Assembly (NCBI GenBank): GCA_023079485.1
Contig: CM041092.1
Coordinates: forward strand, 4,092,627-4,156,626
Source: Archilochus colubris
Lineage: Eukaryota > Chordata > Aves > Apodiformes > Trochilidae
Length of the DNA: 64,000 bases
Direction: 5' to 3'
Below, in pieces: positions 50,961 through 62,200 of the stretch. How positions within the stretch are numbered: the stretch's first letter is position 1; each line of letters starts with the position of its first letter. Made by a program: the position numbers and the translations under genes. Under the pieces are notes generated by a model. The model ran no database searches. It was not told where the DNA came from and saw only the letters and a program-made list of their open reading frames with translations.

Positions 50961-53900
50961 AACCTACTGCACCACAGCCTCCAAAACTGCCCATGGGTAA
51001 TAAAAAGGCAATGATTTTACTTCAAATGCCACCTATGAGCTACCTTTAGACAGGGGATATGGCACCTATAAACTCAAAAGACTAGGTATGGTGAAATCCA
51101 TAAAATTTCCAATTACCGCCTCAGAATTTATTGTGCACATATGGAAAATAATACTTGTAAAAGAGAAAGGGGTTTGTGCCTGGTGCTGTCAATACTGTGA
51201 AGGATGGGGTGATTATAAAGCAAATTAACAATACTTTTAAATGTGCATTCACTTATCTTTCCAATTAAATCCTTGTTAAACAACTGCACAGACAGTAATG
51301 GTGCTTCTGCAAAGCACTGATCAAGACAATTTTATTGTAATTTTTACTCTGTAACAATTAATCAAGTAGGCATTTTCTTTATTATTAAATTATTTAGTTA
51401 ATAAATATTCGCAATCAGTTCACATATTTGTGGTTTAAATTTTACTTTTCATTTTTATTAAGCTGACTTATATTCCAGTATATTCTTACAGAGGGAACAA
51501 CAGAAACATTTTCATTCTTTTTGCCAAAATGGCTTTTGTTAACCTGAGTAAAGTCAGGGCGAGGTTCAACTCACAATTTTCCCAAATATAGTTACCAATT
51601 TGGCTATTTTTGACTGTCCTTTTCCATGTTCCATAAGAAACTTACTCCTCCACAATAGCATAACATTTAGTCACTGTACAAATTCCTATTTCCCCCCAAC
51701 TTTGGTACATAAGTACAGTAACCAAGCCATAAAAACACAACAATTGACCTTTGGGTGGTTTGTGGTGTTTTGCAGTTACCACATGAGGTATTTTATATGA
51801 AATAAGGGGTTGCAAAGGTCATCTGTACAGCAAATACCAAACATTTTGCAAACAAAGCATCAGATATCAAGACAATTAGGGACTCTCTTGTATTATGTAT
51901 GAACCAACACTTACTACATGAACCAATAAGCACTGAAATTTGTATTTCTATGGTTAGCTTCCCCTCAACATATATGCATTAGGATAGAATCCTAGTGTTT
52001 CAATCATTATGTTATGAAGCTTTTAGAACTCCAAGTTTGGGTTTTTTTTTTTCCAGTTAATTTAGTACTTATAAAATTGCTTGTTTGAGTTGTAGAACTG
52101 GAATGCTTTTCCAGCCACCCAGCAGATGTACACAGAAAGAATAAAGAAGCAAGCTCCTACCTCCTCTCCCAAGTAGTCTTCAAGCAGAAAGCAGTGAGGG
52201 TTTGTTAGGACAGGCAGATGCAACCGTGACAGAAACCCACAGAATGTAACACAGAGAAGGTCCTTATACCACTACATCATATTGTGCATCAACACAACAG
52301 CTCTGACCAAAGCAAGGAGCACACCACAAATTCACATTCTTACTTACATCTTAAGTTCTTTAAGAAAGGAGAGTCCTCCCTTTCCTCTGTTTTTCTGTCT
52401 CAGGAACTTCTTGCCTCAGCGGTGGCATTTCCACTCAATTCAGGAGCTCTCCCCCTTCTCTCCACCTTCATATATTAGTGCCTTAATGACCCTGAGCAGC
52501 CACACCTGTGGTTCCCCATCCCTACCCATGGGTCCAGAGCCAATTGTAGCCCCACCCTGGGGCTTTGGGCCAAAACAATTGATGTCTTCAGTAGCATCCT
52601 CATATCTTGGAGCTGCCAGCACACTTTAAATGGCTTAACAGAACCATTTATAGGACCACATCCTTTTTGCTACAGGTGTGAAATGAAAGAATGTTCTTAT
52701 GGATCTCTGTACAGGCTTTAACTTGATGGACCTTGCTTAAAATCAGAAAAAATCTCCAATATTTTTTTTTTTATATAAAATCCTTGAAAAATTTCCAAGT
52801 GCCCAAAATATTTTTATGTATTTATTGTTATAATTAATGTTGTTCTTGTTATTGTTATTTTTTTTAACATTTCAGCTAGTAGACCTAACCAATACTATAG
52901 AAAGCAAAAGAGGAATGGACATCACTGTCTAATATGTCTGGTTATTATAGAAGCCATAGGTTCACAGTAAGAAACATTGCATGACTGGTAACTAAGTTTC
53001 TAAAACCAAAATTCTTTCAGTGCGTGGAGACTAAGAAAGGTACAAATTTCCTCATGTCAGTTTGGTCCAAACAGCTTCTACTGCCTTGATTCAGTGATTT
53101 GAAAAATGATGACTTAGAGTTTTGAAAGTGCTGAGAGATGTTATAGCCTGGTCCTCTTATGATCAACTGATCTTTTCAGCTCTTAATGGGAATATAAATC
53201 ATAGATAAAAGATAATCCTGTTGCACAGAAGCAAAAAAGGTGTGATATCAATAGGCTTCTATAGAAAAAGAAAACTCTGTGAAAGGGATAAAGTAAATAA
53301 GGTAGTTTGTTCTGCTGATGCTCATGTTGGCAAGGTCAAAGCCTTCTTCAGGGCATGTCTACACCAAGAAATACAGAAGAAACACAAAGTATATTCTGAG
53401 ATTTAAAACAGATACAAGCTAAGTTTTTTTATTGTAAACCCAGCCTCACCCCAAAAAATCCATAATTCCAAGGGTCTCTTAAGATGTTTCCCACTCTAAT
53501 TTCTTCTTTAATAACGAAGCTGTCAACTGATAGTTTGTTTTCCTTTCGTATTCACCAGTTCTCTCATTTAATTTCTGATGCTGAAGATGTCATTAGCAGT
53601 ATAGGAAAGGGAGCCAAAGAAAGCCTTGCTATATTCTAATTAGTGATTATTCTAATAAAAAATCCTTTGATATGGCAGCCAGCCTAGAGTCTCTTCTATG
53701 ATCTTTAATTTTCAATGTGATACGTATTATTTATATCCTATAAATGTAGGTGTAACACAATGGCAAAGCAAGCAGGAGGAAAGAGCCCATTAAGTCTTTA
53801 GCCCGAATAAGAACTGATTGCAGAGTCAATCTCTGCAATGTAAATAGGCTTTTTCAGAACACTTGTTTGCATTTATAATCAAATTAAACTTTAACTATAA

Positions 53901-55799
53901 TAAAAAAAAATCTCTATGGGAAAATCATATCTCTATAAATAATGATTTGCCACTGTTATCTACAGAGAAACAAAGGTGTAGGGATTGAATCTAGGAGGTC
54001 ACAATAATTACTGAGTGAAAAAGTGATGCCTGGCAATGCTGTTATTAAACATCATCCCACTGCAGAGCTTTAAATGAACAGGTTGGGAGCACTCACTGGT
54101 TTTCCAAATAACTTTTGTTCGTGGAACAGTCTGAAACTGTTTCCCTCTTCAGCATCTAACAGATAGGGCACAACAGGCCCTTGGGGACATCAGGTAGAGA
54201 CAATTTTTGCTCTCCCAAGCATGTCAAATAAATCCAGTTTTCCCCATCTCCCCATGGTCACTCAGCAGGCAGATTTCCTGCATGTGTCCCAGGTAGCCAG
54301 TGTCAGAGTGGCTTGAGTGAACCATTAACTTCTCCTACATATATACATACGTATATTAATTCTTCACAGTATGAACCTGAAGAAAAAGGTGCCTGGTTCT
54401 TTTGTGCTGTGAAAAGCCAGCTTAGGCTTTTACCTAATTTTACAGTACCAGCCCATCTGGTTTAGGTGAAAACTTGAGCAGTAAAGTTAACCTCAAGTAC
54501 ATTAACATTTGGGTGCCACAAGACATGATAGACAGGACAATTTATTTTTATGGCACATTTTTTTTCCTGAGCAAAGATCCCAGGCAGTGAAGAAGGACAG
54601 AAAATCCTGGTTTTCCCTCTCTGCCTCCAAACAAAATACAGTGTATGGTTATTTGAAAGGCAAGGCAAACTACATTATTAACACACAAATACTCAACAAC
54701 TATAAATCTAAGGGAACCCAAGAAATGAGTCAAAACCATGAGGCTGATGATTTATTCAGTCTCACTGCATTTACTGGCACAAATACTGATTCCTCATAAA
54801 CCAGAGTTCATCCCCCAGTTTCGGATGAAGACAAAACTGGTCTGGAGCAACTGAGGAGGTGGAAAACACCTACTTCTCCCCTTGAAATATTCCCTAGAGA
54901 TATAGGGAGGAGGCTTGAAGGTGGGAATATATTATTTTCATCTCTCATATCTCTCAGTTTCTTGAGAATGTTTGAGTCAAAAGTCATAGTTTATGCATAG
55001 TACTGAACTAATTGAGGAAGTTGCTCGCCAATAGCTGTCATCTCCAAAAAAAAAAAACCCCAAACCGTAGAATACACAGTCTTGAGCAGTTCTGCTAATA
55101 GTCTCCAGGTAACTTTTAAAAGAATTAATAAAAAGTAGGAGAAAATGTTGCAACAGCTTCACATTCACACTTGATTAATTCAAGAGTGTATAAAGTCTAC
55201 AATGGAATTCAAGATTTGGGATTTCTCCTGATTTCTGAGGTTTCATTTTATTATCTCATTAAGTAGTATCAGAAGCTTCACTGTCATTGATATTTGCTAA
55301 ATGATTAAACATGGGGATGGTTAGTTTCTGCCAAGAGTCATGAACTGTTTAGAGAGGTGAATGTAGTTGTCTTTCATCTTAATTAGCTACTAGTATTAGC
55401 TTCCTTACCTTTCATACTATCTATTGGTCAATGTTTGATTAATTTAGGCCACATCTGAGAACAGAGTTTTGTTGAACTTGTGAAAATATGTTTGTTATAT
55501 GTGGAATCTGTGGAAACATGTTCACTAAATATGTACATGTTTTAAATCTCGTTCTCAAGTCCACAAAATACTAATTTCTCCTCTTTTCATTTCCTGGAGC
55601 CGATTCTTTGTCTTTTCAAAATCAGTGCTAAGGCATCCTGTGTCTTTGGCAGAGGCAGTACTCTACTTTTAGTATTTTCTTTTCAGATCTTTTCAGCATC
55701 TTTTTCCACAATTCGACTATTACTGTTGTACTTTTGTTTTTGTTTAACTTTCAACATCCAAACAATCTGCTATATTTCTTTTCATTTGTTTTTAAATCT

Positions 55800-56080
55800 T
55801 TTTTGTTTCTGTTTCTCCCTCTCACTTTGACTCTTCATGTTCTACATATGCCTTGATTTTTGACACCTTATTTTATGTATTCATTTCCTCCTTTTTTTTC
55901 TTTTTTCTTGTTTTTTCTTCTCTTTGTTTGCTTGCTTCTCCTCTCCTGTTTAACTACAATTTCCCACTGCTTACTCTGCTGTTTTTCCTCTCTCCTAGCT
56001 GACATTTTCCTCGGTGCAATATTTTTCTACCTTCCCTTTCCTCTCTTTTCCAAAACACAGCTCATCGTTCTATGCCACTA
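55800..56080. repeat. Pyrimidine-rich region next to exon
   Basis: Seen: long T/C-rich stretch on the plus strand (T8, T6 and TTCTTCTC words), ending about 80 nt from the donor of the 56163-56240 exon. In the pre-mRNA it is a purine-rich segment just downstream of the donor. It gives a phenylalanine/leucine-rich plus-strand ORF that is not a gene. Confidence 0.75.
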
Positions 56081-56162
56081 ATGTATAGCAGATTCTGAAA
56101 TACTGTCATCTGAGACAGTTAAGCACTAAACAAAACATTACCAGGGTGGAGGAATCACTTAC

Positions 56163-56240
56163 CCTGATTGACAACAAATCGTAACTTCTGTATTGTTGCC
56201 AGATTGCCGCTAACTCTGTATATTCCATCAACATCTAGAC
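56163..56240 (-). CDS. ARHGAP15: ARHGAP15 internal exon, RhoGAP domain with arginine finger
   Basis: Seen: on the minus strand a 78-nt segment lies between a pyrimidine-rich acceptor (ttctctttcag, AG at 56242-56241) and a strong donor (gtaagt, GT at 56162-56161). It holds 25 full codons with no stop, starting LDVDGIYRVSGN and ending RFVVNQ, plus 2 bases of a split codon at its start and 1 base at its end (phase 1 on both sides). Known: G-x-x-R-x-S-G is the RhoGAP signature; its Arg is the arginine finger that enters the GTPase active site and speeds GTP hydrolysis. ARHGAP15 is a cytosolic, membrane-recruited Rac GAP with an N-terminal PH domain and a C-terminal RhoGAP domain. The final base g plus the first two bases of the exon at 11967 make Glu, giving the NQ-EEKLNL junction I recall from ARHGAP15. 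Paralogues ARHGAP12, 27 and 9 share the motif, but the next exon fits ARHGAP15 better. The preceding exon is not in the window. Confidence 0.92.
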
Positions 56241-56251
56241 CTGAAAGAGAA

Positions 56252-59200
56252 ACACATATTTCATTTTAGATCCTAGAAGTATTTTTCTTTGGATGTCTGT
56301 CGGGAAGCCAGGAGTGCCCTAACAAGTCTGAGGAAGAGCAGTGTGATGAACGACTGAAAAATAATCCACCTGACAACAAAAGTGCCTCTTCTGTGGTTAA
56401 AACAACGATGAGAAATAAAAGTGGTAGATTAACTTAAGTGAGTACAAAACACCTAACTATAGTTATCTTGTAATTCTGTCAACAGAATATAGTTCTGTGG
56501 GGGTATTTGAGTGTGACAGGAAAGGAAGAGTGGATTCCCTCTCATGCTTATAGAGAAGGGCTGTTTGGGAGAGGCAAGCCCTGCTCAAACGTTGGGGGGG
56601 AGTGTGTGTGTTATATTAATAGTGCTGGGGAAACTTCTCAGTCTGGGGGCTGAGTTTTTCAGACGTGAATTTCTGAGAGTTTGACCTTTCTGAAAATAAA
56701 GCGGCGAGATGCCCACTCTGAAATCATGACGTGCGTGAGACTACACAAAACTACCCTTTCTCTACTATATTCTTCATAGCAGATTTGACAAGTTGAAGAT
56801 GAAATTAAATATCCCAAATAGCATATGCCCTGGAGTACATTTCTTCATTAATATAGGCCATTCTTTTCAAGGACAACCTGACAGTCTTGTTTCTCCCTGC
56901 ATATCTACTCAAGGTTTATCTTCTAGGTGAAACTAGATGTCATACTCCCTTTTGTGACATATTATCTCCTACAGCAAGCTCTGCTGATATGACTGTTTAA
57001 AATAGCACTCCCAGCCCTGGTTGCATAGCTGTAGCATTTCAAAGCACATGGGAACTGCTCTCCTTTCCCGGGAGAATTCACTATTGTGCAACAAGGAACG
57101 AATCTGCATGTTTAAAAATTGAAAACACTAAACTCTTCTTTGTCAATTCACGTTTAAAACTTGCAAGTACATAAGAAGCTAAGAGAATCTACATAGAACA
57201 GGTTTGCGGGTTTTTTTTAAGGCCAGTCATCACTTGGAACACAAGTTTTAATTAGCTTTTGGCAAGCAATTTCAGAGAAAGCCTTTCTCTTGGAAAACAT
57301 GGATTTCTTAAAACCAAAACTTTCCAGGAAATATTTCCTGACAGTGTATCTAGGGGTACTTTTTAAAAATTTTCTAATTCAGGGTGGGAAAAAAAGGAAA
57401 AACTGAAACTACACAAAAGAGTGAAACCAATTGTAGAAGCCCAGATACCCAGTTGTAATAGGAACAAGCTTGAGGTTCAAGTCCCTATTTCAAAGATACT
57501 TGCATCATGCCTTGGGAGATGAGTGTCATAGCCAGTGGACTCAACAGCTTGGAGGTATCCCTCATTGATCTTGAAACATTTTGGGAGATTTATTTTTCTT
57601 TTTGATGCAGACTGAAACCAAATAAAGCCTTTTGTTTGTTCTCTTGCTTATTTTCTCTCACTAGTAAAAACAGGTTTTATTTTATGTCTATCCTGCTAGG
57701 AATATCCTTATTTAGCTTACATTTTTTAAAGTATTTTTTTTTTAATGAATTATAATTCTGTATCTATGTCTTTTATTAGACCCTTTTTTCTGCCCTGCAC
57801 CTGTGGGTGTCCTGCAACATAATACTGGGAGTGGTGATTAATTTCAGGAAGATCCCCTTTGGTTACTGAGGGATAAAGAAAAAGTTTATTTAAGAGAAAA
57901 CAAAAAGGATTTGGTAATCAAGAACACTTGGAAGTTATCCATCTACTGGATATATAACATATGAGCAAATGGAAATTACTAAAATGTTTAAGTAATGCAA
58001 TTCTATCCTAAATCTGAAGAGTTTCATTCTGTTTTAGTAAGGGGAGAGTGAGTGAGCAAGAGTAATACCCAGCATAAGAATGTGGGACTCTTGTGGTAAG
58101 GGATTAAGGATTGCATCATGTAAATTGAACTCCAAACCAGAAAGTAAAGAGGAAAAATAAAACAAACAAATAAACAAACAAACCTCAAATCAGAATGTTA
58201 ACTTTTGTTGAAATCTGGCTCAATTAAATTCTTAACTTTTTTGCATTTATGGAAGTGAAGGCTGTACATGCCACTCTGGGTCAAATAGCAATGGGTCACA
58301 TTGATATCATTGATTTGGAACCTGCATGAATTATCCAGATAAAGTGACAATTACAAACTGTGTTTTAAAATGGTTGATATTGCATCTTGCAAAAATGATC
58401 TGCAGTATTCAAGTGCATTATTACTGTTATAAATGCACTTCGGTCCAGAAATGAGGTCTGATTAGGATTTCATTTGGAAACTAAACATGGCAACGAGAAA
58501 AAAATAAAAATAAAAGTCCAAGAATATAAAGCCAATTATAGTGTTCACGTGCCACCAACTTTCTGCTGCAAGAACTTTGAAAGTTAAGCCAAACCAAACC
58601 AATGCAAATTGGTGGATTTGGACATCCTTTTCATGACCACATTATCTTAGCTGGATTGTTAACAGCTTATTTTGGAAAATCCAATTAGGCACAAAAGAGA
58701 AAGAGAGAGAGAAATATATCTTTATAGGCCTAATATCCTGATTCTGTGAACAATTTTCAAAGCAAATTCACTTTTAAGAGCACCTCTATCAAGAATAAAA
58801 ACATCCCTGCACTGCTGTCAGTGTTTCTTCGTGGTAGGCTATAAATACTTAGGGAACAAGATGAAACAAAAGCCTTGCAGAGTTTCCTATCTGGTGCTGG
58901 CATTTAAGTATAGTGGTAAGGGATGTTTTAGAAAAATAGTCATTGTAATAAAGCCCAACTGTTTTTCACTCTAGGATGAGCTGCTGTCTTCTGGAATGGG
59001 GTTTATCAGGGAAGAAACACTGGATTTTGCCCTAGAGGAGAGTCAGTATTTTAGTTGCTTTGGATCCTAATCTCTGATGTTGTTTTAATGAGGAACATGA
59101 AAAAAGGATAGGCCTGTTATTAGAAATGACAGCCAGAAGTGTGATGACTTCAGTATTTTGACCCTAAAGTTTGTAATGGTATAAAATACATAGGAAAAAC

Positions 59201-61200
59201 ACTTAGTCAAGAAAACATCTGTTTAGTTGTCAAACTACTGGAAAATTTGGACTGTTTTTATTTTTAAAAACCATACAACTATCCCTGATGAGAAAGTTAA
59301 AAGGTAACTGAACTTAAGCTTCGTTGAGACTCATAAAAAATAGTGAACATTACGTTGACTCTGCAGAACTACACAGAGGCTGTTAGAACACTTACTGAAG
59401 AACAATTTTTGCACTTCTGCTTCTAACCAAAATGGAAATAACCATGGGTGAAGGTTAGTGTCAAGTCCAGTAGAAATATGAGCTGGAACCAAGTAGTGTG
59501 GAACATTAAAAACACAGGAGAAAATGAGAGCTTTCTGTTGTATTTATCCAAACATACATTTTAAAACATTAGACTTCAATATTGGTTGAGGTAGTTCTGA
59601 TGCTTTATGATCTGCCTTGATGGAAATGTTCTCATTAATTCCTTTCTTGTGCCCAAATCACATTGCATTCCACCTAAGCCTAATATATATCTGACAATAC
59701 CTTCAAATTGGATTTGACAATATCCTCAAACATAATATAAAAGGAAATTCTCTCTGTGTATGGGGAGAGGAGTCATGATATACAGAAATTTTCCTGTTTT
59801 TAACAAGATTTAGAATTTGAAACTTACATTTTTCAATGCTATAGGTAACTTCCTGCACAGAAACCCATGAAACTTTTACAATTAATGTATCCTGAAATAG
59901 GTGTGGTCCCCAGGCCTGGTAGGAGTTTTGTAAAAGAAACCATCATGCTGGATTCAACAACAAAGTGAAGTACAAACTTGAAGAAAGGCATTCTTTAGTT
60001 AGTCCTTTCATTTAAAATCAGTTATGTTCAGGGCAAAAATATTGTATTTCAAAGGAGCCTATTATGCCTTCCCATAAACAGAAAGATCATACGTTTTAAA
60101 ACTAAAGTATCATTATGTAATCAAGCTGTTGTATTATAAACTATTTTGTGGGCTCAGATGCCCAGGGCTATCTTTACAAATATTTAAGAGGTCATTATCA
60201 GGGTATGTTCTCCCTAAAACTATAATTCTTTCCTCCTGTTTTCATATGCATCTTACCATAAATATCTGATATATAAACAATTTCTTAAAAGTTTACTAAG
60301 GGCACAAAAGTGAGGCATTAAGGCATTCAAAGAAGCAGAAATGCACGGATGTGGCAAATACACAAATGTCAAGATAATCTCTCTGTTGAGAAAAACACCA
60401 CAAAACAAGGTGCCACAAAATAAATTTTCAAAAAAACGGGATCAATATTTGTGTGCTGGTAGAAGGAAAATAAGGAAGAGCAGCAAAAAAAAATAAAATC
60501 TTACCTATTATAATTCCATAAAAAATACTCTATCTAAATAGGGTTACTAAAGGTACCCAGAGTTTCAGGTGGATGTGCAACAAAAACCCCTTTTTGTTTG
60601 ACACCATGGAAATCAGATGAGAAGAATGAGTTACACCACAGAAAGAGAAAAACAAAAATAGAGGTTTTAACAGCAAACAGGGGACATATGGATGTAAAAT
60701 GCACTGTACAGAGGTGGTATGAGCTGAAGATACTTGAACCAGCAAACTTGGTACACAGCTTGATCAGATTGGGCTTTAAAGGAACACCAGATCCTTTTGA
60801 ACATAAGGCTGTCTGCACTCATCATGGTTGTCAATGTTGTTGACATCTCTATCCTGCTTTTTGATGTGGTGTTGGGTGGGGTTAGGCATGCCCTAAAGCT
60901 CCCTGAGAGGGGCTGGAGGTTTGAAACTGGGATTTGCTCTGCTCCACTGGAAAAAAAACAACTTCTCTTTTGATCATCAGAACTCTCCACTTCTCGTACT
61001 CCTCCCATCAAAAGATCACATTCATGAGGCTGAAAACAACAGCCCAGCTAACATCTGATATGAAAACAGGTCCCATCCCTAGTCCAGAGAAGTTAGTCAT
61101 CTTCTGTGGAGGTGTGAGCCAGATTGTTCTACCAGACAAGGATGAAGAAACCTAAGAGGCCAAAGAGTGGATGATACTGGAAGTCAATAGGAAGAACAAT
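56252..61200. other. Upstream intron sequence, no gene seen
   Basis: AT-rich DNA with hardly any ORF over 60 codons between 56252 and 60530. There is a G-run at about 56594-56600 followed by a short GT repeat. No exon or RNA gene was recognised. Confidence 0.65.
58158..58182. repeat. (CAAA)n microsatellite
   Basis: Seen: six AAAC/AAAT tetranucleotide units in a row, about 25 nt. Confidence 0.9.
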
Positions 61201-61216
61201 GATATAATCACAGTCA

Positions 61217-61238
61217 CAAAAACAAACAAACAAACAAA
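61217..61238. repeat. (CAAA)n microsatellite
   Basis: Seen: five CAAA units, about 22 nt. It lies about 200 nt before the LINE fragment starting near 61430. Confidence 0.9.
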
Positions 61239-61429
61239 TCAGTTTCCACTCATTGGTACTCAGGATATACATTTGTCTCGTTTGCAAATAAAATATAAAG
61301 AAATATTTGGAAATAACAAAGACTGGAAAGAGTGGTAGAAGTGTTATTTTGATATTGTAAAAGCTGTTAAGAGGGATGCACTTGCAGACTGGCTAGACTG
61401 ACCTCAGTCCCAGACAGTGTACATAAATA

Positions 61430-62200
61430 ATTAATTCAGGACCCTATGAACAAATAATTCATAGCAAAACATAATTAATCCCAACCAGCATGGTTTCAGG
61501 AAAATCAGGACCTTGACTAGCAAACTTGTTGCATTTTTTGAGAGGATTGGATTTTTGACAGGTCTGGTTGAGAAAGGCAACGGTGTTGAAATGGTATGTT
61601 TGGCTTTCCATGAGGCTTTTGACTTAGTACCACATGACACTTTGATTAAAGCACTTGCATTTTATGGAATTAACGGGGCATATATTACATGATTAAAAAC
61701 TGGCTCAATGACAGAACTAAAAATGTGGTAATTAATGGGAGGTATCAGTTAACAGGGTTGTAACTGGCAGAACTCACAGTCCAGTGCCATCTAATACCTT
61801 TCTCTGAGATGTGGACAGTGAGAAGGAAAATCTCTGTTGGCAAAGTAAACAGATGACACAAAGATCAGGGAGAGATTGAATAACAGTGAGGACAGGTAAA
61901 ATTACAGAAGGTCTGAACTGCCAACTTAAATGGTCACAGTCTGGTAAAGTAAGTTTTTATACAGAGAAACACGGGGTACATCCAGAAGTCTGGCTGTGGG
62001 GTTACAAAGGACTTGAAGGTTCTTTTGGTTAATTAGCTGAACATGATATCTTATGGCAGTGTATAGCAAAGATGATAAACTTGATCCCTTCAGTTACAGA
62101 GACAAGGATCAGACAGAAAGAGGGAAGAGATTGGACCTCTTCATGCACAAAAAATAGGATGTCCAGTAAAGCACTGTGCTTCATATCAAAGCAGATAAAT
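61430..62200 (+). mobile_element. Decayed CR1-clade LINE fragment (reverse transcriptase)
   Basis: Seen: in the frame beginning at 61483 the plus strand reads NQHGFRK, then LVAFFERI, then LVEKGNGVEMVCLAFHEAFD and LVPHDTLIKAL and YGIN, up to a stop and frameshift near 61690. The other frame continues with NWLNDRTKNVVING. A remnant of the catalytic box, DDTK, is at 61852-61863, followed by a weak echo of the downstream KDL-V-LN region near 62010. Known: this order (QHGFRKG, YLDFSKAFD-VPH, NWL--R, FADDTK) is typical of CR1-superfamily non-LTR reverse transcriptases. Several stops and frame changes make it non-functional. The 5' end, endonuclease and 3' tail are not recognisable, and the limits are approximate. 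Confidence 0.8.

Larger units (their letters stand above)
45450..55790. other. Large-intron sequence, no gene seen
   Basis: AT-rich DNA with low-complexity patches listed separately. No exon with paired splice sites and a recognisable protein was found. A stretch near 53090-53200 vaguely recalls an old amniote repeat but not enough to name. Confidence 0.65.
11968..56162 (-). other. ARHGAP15: ARHGAP15 intron, complete, about 44.2 kb
   Basis: Seen: this is the span between the donor at 56162-56161 and the acceptor at 11969-11968, 44,195 bp. It starts gtaagtg and ends ttttcccag. The codon split across it (g|aa) is Glu, and the two flanking exons read continuously into one RhoGAP domain. Length is unremarkable for ARHGAP15, which is a very long gene in vertebrates (over 600 kb in human, from memory). 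I see no other recognisable coding exon inside. One phase-compatible cryptic exon is listed separately. Confidence 0.88.

Noticed and set aside
53080..53200. Possible old amniote dispersed repeat (aaagtgctgag ... cttaatggga words)
   Set aside because: Too few matching landmarks to tell from chance by eye.
57472..57482. Word ggttcaagtcc resembling a tRNA or SINE B box
   Set aside because: No A box at the right distance and no cloverleaf could be drawn in the flanks.
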